From Hyphomonadaceae bacterium (GTDB lineage: Bacteria; Pseudomonadota; Alphaproteobacteria; Caulobacterales; Hyphomonadaceae), in NCBI GenBank assembly GCA_016714495.1, contig JADKDU010000001.1:682001-746000 (forward strand): DNA of 64,000 bases. Direction: 5' to 3'. Every line of letters starts with the position of its first letter. The stretch's first letter is position 1. The position numbers and the translations under genes are program-made. The notes under the pieces were generated by a model. The model had not been told where the DNA came from and did no database searches. It was given only the letters and a program-made list of their open reading frames with translations. Of the stretch, positions 8,564 to 15,611 are shown in pieces.

Positions 8564-8851
8564 ATGTTGATCTTAAGTGTTTTCTTCCGCGCCCCGCCGG
8601 ACCAGGCGGAGGTGCTAAGGCCTCATATGCAGACGGTGATCGCCGCCTCTCGGGCCGAGCCCGGCTGCCTGTTCTACACGCTGGCCGAGGACATCGCCGA
8701 GCCGGGACTAATCCGGGCGTTCGAAGTCTATGTGGACGACGACGCGCTGAAGGCGCATGGCGACAGTGAACACTTCAAAGCTTGGCGATTCGTGAGCGGA
8801 CAATATCCGCGTGAGGAGCGCACGCTCTACGACGCGACGAAGCGCGACTGA
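8564..8851 (+). CDS. ABM-domain protein, putative quinol monooxygenase (YgiN-like)
   Basis: The 95-residue protein has the ferredoxin-like antibiotic biosynthesis monooxygenase fold pattern: a first strand LILSVFFRAPPDQ, then SRAEPGCLFYTLAED, FEVYVDDDALKAHGDSEHFK and a C-terminal helix. Such proteins are small dimers that oxidise quinol-like substrates or degrade haem; the substrate here is unknown. The ATG at 8564 has AGAGG about 6 bases upstream and starts the first strand exactly. The stop codon is followed in the same frame by a helix-hairpin-helix remnant. Confidence 0.75.
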   Translation: MLILSVFFRAPPDQAEVLRPHMQTVIAASRAEPGCLFYTLAEDIAEPGLIRAFEVYVDDDALKAHGDSEHFKAWRFVSGQYPREERTLYDATKRD

Positions 8852-9069
8852 GTCATTCCGCCTAAGCAGGTCGTCGCGACCGACCTGCCCAAGCTTGCTG
8901 CACCTGCACAGCGTGCGCTCACAAGCGCAAGCGTCACCAATCTGTCAAAGCTCGCACAAATGAGCGAGGCAGACGTCATCGCGCTGCACGGCATGGGCCG
9001 AGCGCCATGACGACACTCAAGACTGCGATGAAAACAAAGAAGCTGATTTCGCGAAACGCTAACGCCTAG
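8852..9069 (+). pseudogene. Helix-hairpin-helix small protein remnant, frameshifted and lacking a start
   Basis: Directly after the stop of the ABM gene, and in the same frame, the sequence reads VATDLPKLAAPAQRALTSAS, then LSKLAQMSEADVIALHGMG. This is the pattern of small helix-hairpin-helix proteins. At about 8998 one base is missing: the expected GMGPSAM is out of frame and the tail MTTLKTAMKTKKLISRNANA continues in the next frame to 9069. No ATG or GTG lies at the front. Length (218 bases) is one short of a multiple of three, consistent with one deletion. Confidence 0.55.
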
Positions 9070-9242
9070 ATGGCGTCGAGCCCTTCCATCAGGATCGGAT
9101 CGATCTCGACACGCTTACCTTCGCGATAGTCGTCGACGGTGCGCACCGCTTCGTCACGTGAGAGGCCCTGTCGCTTGATCAGGCGATCTACCAGCAGGCG
9201 CTCGTCACGGCGCGAATTTTCAAGGGTGCGTGTTTCAACCAT
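9066..9242 (-). CDS. Small charged protein, 58 residues, unknown function
   Basis: An ATG at 9242 opens a 58-codon frame with an amphipathic, highly charged sequence: MVETRTLENSRRDERLLVDR, then a middle segment IKRQGLSRDEAVRTVDDYRE, ending VEIDPILMEGLDAI. Codon use is like that of neighbouring genes. It overlaps the end of the helix-hairpin-helix remnant by four bases. No domain is recognised; helical structure is likely. It may be a small cytosolic regulator or a toxin-antitoxin-sized partner, but nothing next to it supports that. Confidence 0.5.
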   Translation of the reverse strand: MVETRTLENSRRDERLLVDRLIKRQGLSRDEAVRTVDDYREGKRVEIDPILMEGLDAI

Positions 9243-9440
9243 GGCGCATACTCACTGCGTACTGACGAACGTGTTGTGGTGGACCCGCGCGGTAGAATGC
9301 CCACGCACGTCCGTTGTTCCGACCTTGCAACGCTGCTGTGATTCAGCGCCGCCGTGTCTTTGAAGCGCTCATATGGGGCGAGGATGCGGCGATGGAATGA
9401 CAAGCAGATTAAATCTGCTCACGTTGTCTCGCAGATGAAC

Positions 9441-9956
9441 TCAACGCTGGAACGATGCTGCAATGCGATTAACGAGATGCTGGGCGCGGCGTGCGCCGCC
9501 CTGTCTGTTTGTGATCCACGCGGCGATATTCAAGTCGTTGCGATTGCCCGCAGCATACATGAGGCCGGGATCGTCATAGACGTCGAACCATCCGACGCGA
9601 TGGACCGCCAGCAACTGGATCATTTCGGGGCCAGCGGGGCCGGTGCGCTCCTCGGTTGGATAGCGCTTTTCGTGGCCCGTCCACTTCTGTCCCTCGATCC
9701 GGTCGGCGTCAGACCATTGGATCGACAAGCCTCCGCGCGCCGTGCGCACAAAATCAAGCAGGCTTTCGAAGCGATCGACACGCCCCACGGCAATCATGCC
9801 ATCGCATTCGGGATGGCCTGACATTGTCGAGCGCCAATTGCGATAGGCGACAAGCACCCGATCGTCGATGCCGCGGCCCCGTGCATAGGTCGGGTAGCTT
9901 GGTTTGCGGTTGTACGGCTCAGCTATCAGCGCCGAGCCGCCACCGGGAACGTGCAT
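9441..9956 (-). CDS. Hypothetical protein downstream of aqpZ
   Basis: The frame encodes 171 residues with a natural-looking composition, including WSDADRIEGQKWTGHEKRYP and GWFDVYDDPGLMYAAGNRND. There is no signal peptide or membrane segment. It starts 35 bases after the aqpZ stop on the same strand, so co-transcription is likely. I do not recognise the family. A plus-strand frame across the same region lacks a ribosome site and looks like its shadow. The ribosome site of this gene is also weak, so the first codons are uncertain. Confidence 0.5.
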   Translation of the reverse strand: MHVPGGGSALIAEPYNRKPSYPTYARGRGIDDRVLVAYRNWRSTMSGHPECDGMIAVGRVDRFESLLDFVRTARGGLSIQWSDADRIEGQKWTGHEKRYPTEERTGPAGPEMIQLLAVHRVGWFDVYDDPGLMYAAGNRNDLNIAAWITNRQGGARRAQHLVNRIAASFQR

Positions 9957-9991
9957 CCGTGTCTGCGAAAGACCGAACAGGCAGACCTCGA

Positions 9992-10741
9992 CTATTTCTT
10001 GCCGAGGTTGGCGGCCTGTTCCGTCATCTCGACGCCCTCTTCCGGCGTGGCGACAGGGCCATCGGCCTCGAGAATCTTCGTGCGGAAAGACAGGCCAGCG
10101 ATCGCGGCGCCGACCAGCGGGGCGATGATAAAGAGCCAGAGCTGTTGCAGCGCAGCGCCCTGCGCGAATACGGCCGGGCCAAAGGAGCGCGCCGGGTTAA
10201 CCGAGACGCCGGTCACCTGGATGCCGACAATGTGGATCACGGTGAGCGTCAATCCGATCGCAAGGCCTGCGAAGGCCGAGGGCGCCTTCGTCTGGGTCGA
10301 GCCGAGGATCACGACGACGAAGAGGAAAGTCGCGACGATCTCGAACGCCAGCGCGGCCGTCATCGAGTAGCCGCCGAGATATGCCTCGCCGAAACCGTTC
10401 TGGCCGAGGCCGTTGACCGCAATGTCATAGCCGGCCTTTCCTGAGGCGACGACATAGAGAATGCCCGCGCCGATCAGCGCGCCGATGAATTGCGCCACCC
10501 AGTACTGCACCATCTCGTTGATGCTCATGCGGCCAGCGAGATAGGCGCCGAATGACACGGCCGGGTTCACATGGCAGCCCGATACCGGGCCGATGCCATA
10601 GGCCATCGCGACAATGGCGAGGCCGAAGGCGAACGAGATTCCGAGTTGTCCGACCTCGGGACCAGCGAGGACCGCCGAGCCGCATCCGAATAGGACCAGC
10701 GTAGCTGTGCCGAGACATTCCGCGAGCAGTTTCTTGAGCAT
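9992..10741 (-). CDS. aqpZ: Aquaporin Z, water channel
   Basis: The 249-residue inner-membrane protein has six transmembrane helices and the two NPA half-helices: NPA at residues 59-61 (SGCHVNPAVSFGAYLAG) and at 182-184 (VSVNPARSFGPA), with the selectivity-filter Arg185. The residue patterns match water-selective aquaporins more than glycerol facilitators, which usually have an Asp after the second NPAR. GGGGAGGG lies 6 bases before the ATG. A polar C-terminal tail of about 25 residues extends beyond the last helix. Confidence 0.93.
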   Translation of the reverse strand: MLKKLLAECLGTATLVLFGCGSAVLAGPEVGQLGISFAFGLAIVAMAYGIGPVSGCHVNPAVSFGAYLAGRMSINEMVQYWVAQFIGALIGAGILYVVASGKAGYDIAVNGLGQNGFGEAYLGGYSMTAALAFEIVATFLFVVVILGSTQTKAPSAFAGLAIGLTLTVIHIVGIQVTGVSVNPARSFGPAVFAQGAALQQLWLFIIAPLVGAAIAGLSFRTKILEADGPVATPEEGVEMTEQAANLGKK

Positions 10742-10886
10742 CCGTCCCTCCCCAGGGCAGCCGACAGATCGGCAATGTGGACGATGCTTACGCCAAACCG
10801 GTGACGGCGCCAGACGGATTCAATTGGCGGGTTGATCTTTTAGCCCGCCGCCAGCCACACAAGGGCCTTGCAAGCGCGATTCTGAT

Positions 10887-10901
10887 GTTCTACTTTTGTT
10901 C
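10887..10901 (+). promoter_or_regulatory. Candidate LexA box (GTTC-N7-GTTC)
   Basis: GTTC at 10887-10890 and GTTC at 10898-10901 are separated by seven bases, TACTTTT. This is the direct-repeat form used by alphaproteobacterial LexA and resembles the box in front of recN in this window. It lies 37 bases before the VOC gene. Eight fixed positions occur by chance about once or twice in a window this size, so function is unproven. Confidence 0.4.
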
Positions 10902-10938
10902 CAGGCCAAGAGTTGGGGTGATTCTGGAGTAGTCGATC

Positions 10939-11355
10939 ATGGCATACGACGCCGGGTTTGCGAATGTTCAGGTGCATCAGGCGCGGGAGCTCGCCACGGG
11001 TTTTGTGACGCTTGGGACGCGGGATCTGGCGCGCGCTTCGCGCTTCTACGAACAAATCGCGCGCGAGATGGGCATCGGACGGTCTGCAGAGTCCGACCAT
11101 TTCGTGGGCTGGGGCGTACCGGGCGTCGCGGCGGGCTTCGGGATCGCCTTGCCCGGCGCTGTGCCGGAAGTCACACGCGGAATGGTGCCGCTGCAGGTGG
11201 ACGAGCCTGAGCAGGTAGAGCGGCTTTACGAAATCGCGTTACGCAATGGCGGAGCGGGCGAAGTCGCGCCGGGTGATTGCGGCGGGTTCTACGCTGCCTA
11301 TTTCCGCGACCCTGACGGCAATCGTCTCAACGCTTTCTGCGTGAGCCAGCACTGA
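10939..11355 (+). CDS. VOC-family (glyoxalase/bleomycin-resistance fold) protein
   Basis: The 138-residue protein shows the beta-alpha-beta-beta-beta VOC pattern: FVTLGTRDLARASRFYEQIA at the first module and GGFYAAYFRDPDGNRLNAFC at the last. The C-terminal Arg-Asp-Pro-(Asp/Glu)-Gly-Asn sequence is the hallmark of the family. Substrate is unknown: members include glyoxalases, dioxygenases and drug-binding proteins. GGAG precedes the ATG by about 9 bases. A GTTC-N7-GTTC element lies upstream. Confidence 0.8.
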   Translation: MAYDAGFANVQVHQARELATGFVTLGTRDLARASRFYEQIAREMGIGRSAESDHFVGWGVPGVAAGFGIALPGAVPEVTRGMVPLQVDEPEQVERLYEIALRNGGAGEVAPGDCGGFYAAYFRDPDGNRLNAFCVSQH

Positions 11356-11451
11356 AGCACCAAGGCGCGATCCGCGTTAGGCTGTTGCTGGCCGAAACGG
11401 AGCGCGGATGTGCAGGTTCTGGTATGCGCTGCGTATTCTGGGCGGGTGGCG

Positions 11452-11520
11452 ATGATCGGCTTTGTGGGCCTGATCCTGCTGTCGATTTTTGGCGTGGAAA
11501 TGGGCCTTTTCCGGCGCTGA
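11452..11520 (+). other. Possible 22-residue transmembrane micro-ORF
   Basis: MIGFVGLILLSIFGVEMGLF followed by RR is a single hydrophobic helix with a basic end, ending exactly at the TGA at 11520. Its ATG overlaps, as ATGA, the stop of a 15-codon frame starting at 11408. It sits just upstream of the tmRNA promoter. There is no clear ribosome site and no family assignment. Confidence 0.2.
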
Positions 11521-11530
11521 AGATGCGTTG

Positions 11531-11559
11531 TTGGCGCTTAACCTTTTAGCGCCTATATT
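11531..11559 (+). promoter_or_regulatory. Sigma-70 type promoter of the tmRNA gene
   Basis: TTGGCG (11531-11536) and TATATT (11554-11559) are spaced by exactly 17 bases. Transcription should start near 11566, immediately before the acceptor piece of tmRNA. Confidence 0.75.
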
Positions 11560-11565
11560 CATTCC

Positions 11566-11896
11566 GTTCCGTAAGGAACTATGGCGATAAACCCTCGCGT
11601 AATAAGCGGACCGGACCCGGGGGCAGTGCCCGGCGGCTCCACCAGATTTCACCCCGGTCGTGGCCGGGCTGTCTGGGGCCGACACAGGATCGACGGACGT
11701 GTAAAGGCGAAGACTTTGCCCGCTTTGGCCCCGATAGAAGCCTTTTACGCAATAGTTGCCAACGACAACTTTGCTCAGGACCAAGCTCTTGCTGCGTAAG
11801 CAGCGGACCTAGTCCGAACACTTAAGTCCTTAGCTCTAGCCAGCTAAGGCGGGGCTCGGGGCGGCGCCTGGCAACAGAAGCCGCCCCACTTATTTT
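11566..11896 (+). ncRNA. ssrA: Transfer-messenger RNA, circularly permuted two-piece form
   Basis: The gene has the permuted order typical of alphaproteobacteria. The acceptor piece comes first and ends in GGCGGCTCC followed by ACCA (11641-11644). After a short intervening segment the coding piece starts with GGGGCCG at 11675. GGGGCCG pairs with CGGCTCC to form the acceptor stem of the mature molecule. The resume codon GCC at 11758 opens a tag frame ending at TAA 11797-11799, encoding ANDNFAQDQALAA, close to known alphaproteobacterial tags ending in hydrophobic Ala-rich residues read by ClpXP. The 3' end forms a strong hairpin, GGGGCGGC (11858-11865) with GCCGCCCC (11880-11887), followed by ACTTATTTT as terminator. 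The tmRNA rescues stalled ribosomes, and SspB, encoded at 17.1 kb, delivers tagged proteins to ClpXP. The exact 5' and 3' ends are estimates. Confidence 0.95.
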
Positions 11897-11940
11897 CGTG
11901 ACATGGCGGGGCTGGCGCGTTGCACTATCTGTGATGTGCG

Positions 11941-12378
11941 ATGACCATTCCGCACGAATACCGCACGGCCTCGCAGGACTTCGATCGCTATATAGACGCC
12001 ATGCGCGCGATCACCATGATCGACAGCCGCAACGCGCACTACACGACAACGCAGGGCGTGTTTCAGGCTTTCCGGCGTCGTGTGCCGCTGGCGGATGCAC
12101 TGGCCTTTGCTGACGCATTGCCACCGGTCCTGCGTGCGATCTTTGTATCGCACTGGCAGGCGGATGAGCCTCGTCTTCCCTTCACAAACCGCGCGACGAT
12201 GACGGCCGAGGTGCGGGATTTGCGCGCGCACCACAATTTCGCGCCCGACACTGCTATCAGTGATGTGGCGCGAGCCCTGCGCGCTGTCGTCAACCCACGC
12301 GATTTCGGGCACGTGCTGTCCAGCTTGTCGCCGGAGGCAGCTGCCTTCTGGGCGGTTGAACAGGCGCAGCAGACATGA
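11941..12378 (+). CDS. DUF2267 domain protein
   Basis: The 145-residue protein starts MTIPHEYRTASQDFDRYIDA and continues with YTTTQGVFQAFRRRVPLADA and LPPVLRAIFVSHWQADEPRL, which is the DUF2267 pattern. Members are small helical cytosolic proteins, often in stress or gas-vesicle-like settings, with no established biochemical role. The ribosome site is weak. It lies between the tmRNA gene and osmC, all on the plus strand, but a 70-base gap before osmC leaves co-transcription open. Confidence 0.8.
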   Translation: MTIPHEYRTASQDFDRYIDAMRAITMIDSRNAHYTTTQGVFQAFRRRVPLADALAFADALPPVLRAIFVSHWQADEPRLPFTNRATMTAEVRDLRAHHNFAPDTAISDVARALRAVVNPRDFGHVLSSLSPEAAAFWAVEQAQQT

Positions 12379-12450
12379 ATGATTGCGTGCCCGCTGTACT
12401 TGAACAAAAGAAGTAGGGCTAATTCGCACTCATCTTAGAGGAGACCGCTC

Positions 12451-12891
12451 ATGAAACGCACGGCACAAGCTGTCTGGTCGGGCGCGCTGCGCGACGGCAA
12501 GGGTTCGATCTCGCTGCAGAGCGGCGTATTCAAGGACCAGCCCTATTCCTTCAAGATGCGCTTCGAGGATGAGAGCGGGAAATCCGGCACCAACCCCGAA
12601 GAGCTGATCGCGGCGGCGCATGCGAGTTGCTTCACTATGCAGCTGTCGCACTTTCTCGCGGAAGCCGGTCATCCGGCGGCGACGCTGACGACGGATGCGG
12701 AAATCACGATCGGGCCTGGGCCGAGCGGCGGCCAGGAAATCTCGAAGAGCGCGCTGACGCTGCGGGGCAATGTGCCAGGCATGAGCGAAGCGCAGTTTAT
12801 CGAGCTGGCCAACAAGGCGAAGGCCGGTTGCCCGGTGTCGAAGGCGCTGGGCGCGATCGAGATCACGCTGGATGCGAAGCTGGAAGGTTGA
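12451..12891 (+). CDS. osmC: OsmC-family organic hydroperoxide reductase
   Basis: The 146-residue enzyme reduces organic hydroperoxides with two reactive cysteines, here Cys60 in AAAHASCFTM and Cys127 in AKAGCPVSKAL. The N-terminal strand order and the NPEELIAAAHASC motif favour the OsmC over the Ohr subgroup. AGAGGAG lies about 8 bases before the ATG. The 3' end overlaps the probable tail of a decayed, convergent membrane-protein gene. Confidence 0.92.
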   Translation: MKRTAQAVWSGALRDGKGSISLQSGVFKDQPYSFKMRFEDESGKSGTNPEELIAAAHASCFTMQLSHFLAEAGHPAATLTTDAEITIGPGPSGGQEISKSALTLRGNVPGMSEAQFIELANKAKAGCPVSKALGAIEITLDAKLEG

Positions 12892-14123
12892 TCGCCTCGG
12901 GGTACGCCGCGCGTGCGCTCGATATAAAGCGAGTGCATGCGCCATAGTGTGAGCGTCGAGACGGCCACGTAAACGAGCCCAGCGAAAGCGAGCAGCGGCA
13001 GGTATCGGCGCGTCATGTCGGCGAGCCACGTTCCTTCCTTGCCCGTGACAAGCATGAGCGCGCAGGATGCGATGATCAGGCATGAGTTAACGTGATAGCG
13101 CGGCGTCATCGCCTGGATGGCGCCTGTGTCGAGCCGGCTCAGAGCCGCGAGCAAACCGCTTACGATCAGGAAGGTCGTAAACCAGAGGAGCGGGTCTGTG
13201 CTGCGAAATTTCGCGGCGACGAACTTACGCAGAATCAATGACCACAGCGCAATGCCAAGGATTGCGCAGGCGACGATCATGGCGATGCGGAGGGCGTCGT
13301 TTTCAGCCGGGTAGCCTAGCGCGGAACCGGAGAAGACTGCCGCGAACAGGACAACCTCGAACGGACGCCCGAGGCTGTGTAACGGGTTGGTGGTGTCGAT
13401 GACGGGAACATAGCTCGCGAAATAAAGCATCATGAATGCGGCGAACGCTGCGGCCCACACGCCCGCATAAAGTCAGCGACGATCGAACAACAGAAAAGCG
13501 CAGCCCAACAGCAGAACCAGAAAGCCATTGCCTTGCGAAAGGCCTGACAAAAGTGCGGCGCCGAGCGCGCCCATCGACCAGGCCACCCCACCCTTCGTCA
13601 GCATCCAGAAAGTCAGCAGCGCGAAAGCGATGACGGTGTAATTGGACATCGCCGACATCGCCCACTGCATGCTGTCGGCTGACGTGTAGCTGAATGTCAT
13701 CGTGGCGATGAAGAGGATGGCGGCGCCAGCGAGGGCGCCCGCGCCTTTCCACGCGCGCACTGCAAGGATGCCGAAGATCAGAAGCAGCGACAGGTTTCCG
13801 ATGAAAGCCAGGACCGTTTAGTCGGGCGCGCCCGCGATCGCGCGCTGCGCCCAGAAGATCAGCTTGGTGGTCAACGGGCGGTGTTCGTTGTGCTGCGCCC
13901 AAAGCTCGGGCCAGGGATTGGCGGCCGCGCGGGCGCGTTCGACCGAGGCTGAAATGTGGATGTCGTCCATGAACGGCGCGCCAGGCGCGAGCACCACGAT
14001 CAGGATGAAATAGAGCGCGATGAGAGCCAGCGCGACGCCGATCCAGACCCTGTGCGTGCGCCGCGCAGAATCCGCAAAAGCGGACATTGCCGATCCAGCT
14101 ATTTCCCGCACGCGACGACTCAT
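12863..14123 (-). pseudogene. Polytopic membrane protein gene with two in-frame stops
   Basis: One continuous frame would encode about 415 residues with roughly ten hydrophobic segments (for example WIGVALALIALYFILIVVLA and GAAILFIATMTFSYTS). It starts at 14123, 18 bases after the P450 gene on the same strand. It is interrupted by TAA at 13818-13820 (after AIAGAPD) and by TGA at 13473-13475 (after LLFDRR). Coding potential resumes in the same frame after each stop. Near the 3' end the frame would run on antisense to osmC; a +1 shift near 12915 would instead end it at 12863, so a frameshift is likely there too. Family not recognised; the layout recalls integral-membrane glycosyltransferases, which is only a guess. 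Confidence 0.65.
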
Positions 14124-14141
14124 CCCTGCTGCGCGTTCGCT

Positions 14142-15521
14142 CTAGCGCGGTTCGACGAACAGCGGCATCCCTCGTTCGGGTCGCAGGGTGATGCGGATAT
14201 TGGGCTCGACTGTGTGGGCAGGATTGGGCAGGAAGCGCAACGCCCTGACGAGCGTCGCAAGGATGGCGACCGCCTCCATATAGGCGAATTTCATGCCGAT
14301 GCAGATGCGGGGTCCGGCGCCGAACGGCATATACTGGAAACGCGGGATGGCCCTGGCGCGCGCCTCGGAGAAGCGATCGGGATCGAACAGCTCCGGATTG
14401 TCCCACAACTTCTTGTGGCGGTGCATGATGTAGATGAGGGCGAAGGCGAGATCGCCCTTCTTGATCTGGGCGTCACCGAGATCGATGTCAGTCGTCGCGA
14501 TGCGGTCGATGATGGCGACCGGCGGATAGAGCCGCATCGCCTCCTTGATGACCTGCTCATGATACGGCATGGCGTCGATCATCGCCGCGTCGATCGGTTT
14601 GTCGCCGCACACTTCCAGCACTTCCCGCAGCAAACGATCCTGAACCTCGGGCGTGTTGGCGATCAGGTAGAGCGAGAAGGTCAGCGTTAGCGCCGTAGTC
14701 TCGTGGCCTGCGCCGATAAAGGTCACGACATTGTCGCGCAGCTCGTCATCGGAAAGGCCGCGTCCCGTTTCGGGATCGCGTGCAGCCAGCAAGAGGCCGA
14801 GCAAGTCCTTGCGGTCAGCGCCGCTGGCGCGGCGGCGTTCGATGGCGTTCACGGCCGATTGTTTGAGGCCGGCGGCGGCCCGCCTGCCCTTGCCGCCCCA
14901 TGGCCGCGGCAGCCAGGGAGGCGCGCCGAACATGTCGAGCATGTCGGGCTTACCCATCGTCTGCATGTAATCCTCGACCGAGGTCGACATCGCGTCATAG
15001 CCAAAGTTGGGATCGGCGCCGCCGAGGATGGTTTCGACGATTACATCGAGTGTGGCGTGCTGCATCTCGCCCATCACATCGATGGGCTTGCGGGACGACG
15101 ACGCCTTCATGCGTTCAACCGTCGCTTCCGCCGAAGACGAGAAGGCAGGTACGAGCGCACGCAGCGCGTCGATGCGGAAAGCGGGAGAAGCGGCGCGACG
15201 CTGGAATTTCCAGTGTTCGCCTTCCGATGTCAGCAGGCCGTCGCCAAGGGCCGGGCCGACCAGCTTTCTCTGGAAGGGCGACTTCCTGAAAACGTCCGCG
15301 TGGTCGAGGAACATCGCCTTCATGTGTTCCGGCTTGCGGAAATAATGGAAGGTGCGGCCCAACCAGCGCGCACCGTGATAATGGTTCTCGTACATCGCCT
15401 GCGGCCAGACATAGAGCGGGTTTGCGATCATCTGCAGAAGGCCGCGCACGAGAGACAGCGGCTTCTCCGGCGGGGTCACCGTTTGGGGGATGAAGACTGG
15501 CGTCGTCAGCGTGTCAGGCAT
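14142..15521 (-). CDS. Cytochrome P450
   Basis: The 459-residue monooxygenase has all core P450 motifs: helix I oxygen-binding FIGAGHETTALTL, the K-helix ExxR as KEAMRLYPP, the PERF-like DPDRFSEAR, and the haem-binding FGAGPRICIG with the thiolate Cys at about residue 405. There is no N-terminal anchor, so it is probably cytosolic and served by separate redox partners, none of which is encoded nearby. The ATG at 15521 is chosen; a GTG 27 bases upstream is possible. Substrate cannot be told from sequence. Confidence 0.9.
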   Translation of the reverse strand: MPDTLTTPVFIPQTVTPPEKPLSLVRGLLQMIANPLYVWPQAMYENHYHGARWLGRTFHYFRKPEHMKAMFLDHADVFRKSPFQRKLVGPALGDGLLTSEGEHWKFQRRAASPAFRIDALRALVPAFSSSAEATVERMKASSSRKPIDVMGEMQHATLDVIVETILGGADPNFGYDAMSTSVEDYMQTMGKPDMLDMFGAPPWLPRPWGGKGRRAAAGLKQSAVNAIERRRASGADRKDLLGLLLAARDPETGRGLSDDELRDNVVTFIGAGHETTALTLTFSLYLIANTPEVQDRLLREVLEVCGDKPIDAAMIDAMPYHEQVIKEAMRLYPPVAIIDRIATTDIDLGDAQIKKGDLAFALIYIMHRHKKLWDNPELFDPDRFSEARARAIPRFQYMPFGAGPRICIGMKFAYMEAVAILATLVRALRFLPNPAHTVEPNIRITLRPERGMPLFVEPR

Positions 15522-15611
15522 TGCAGGTCCGCCGTTGCTGCGCAGCACCCTATATGGCTTCTGCCGCGACCAAAACCCACCTTATGCGCGCTTTGGTCCG
15601 GCAGAGCGCCG

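Noticed and set aside
9354..9821. Plus-strand 155-codon frame opposite the gene downstream of aqpZ
   Set aside because: No ribosome site, and its sequence looks less protein-like than the minus-strand frame, which also fits the aqpZ operon direction.
12400..12416. GAAC-AAAAGAA-GTAG as a third LexA box before osmC
   Set aside because: Only one half-site matches; the second half (GTAG) does not fit the GTTC/GAAC repeat.
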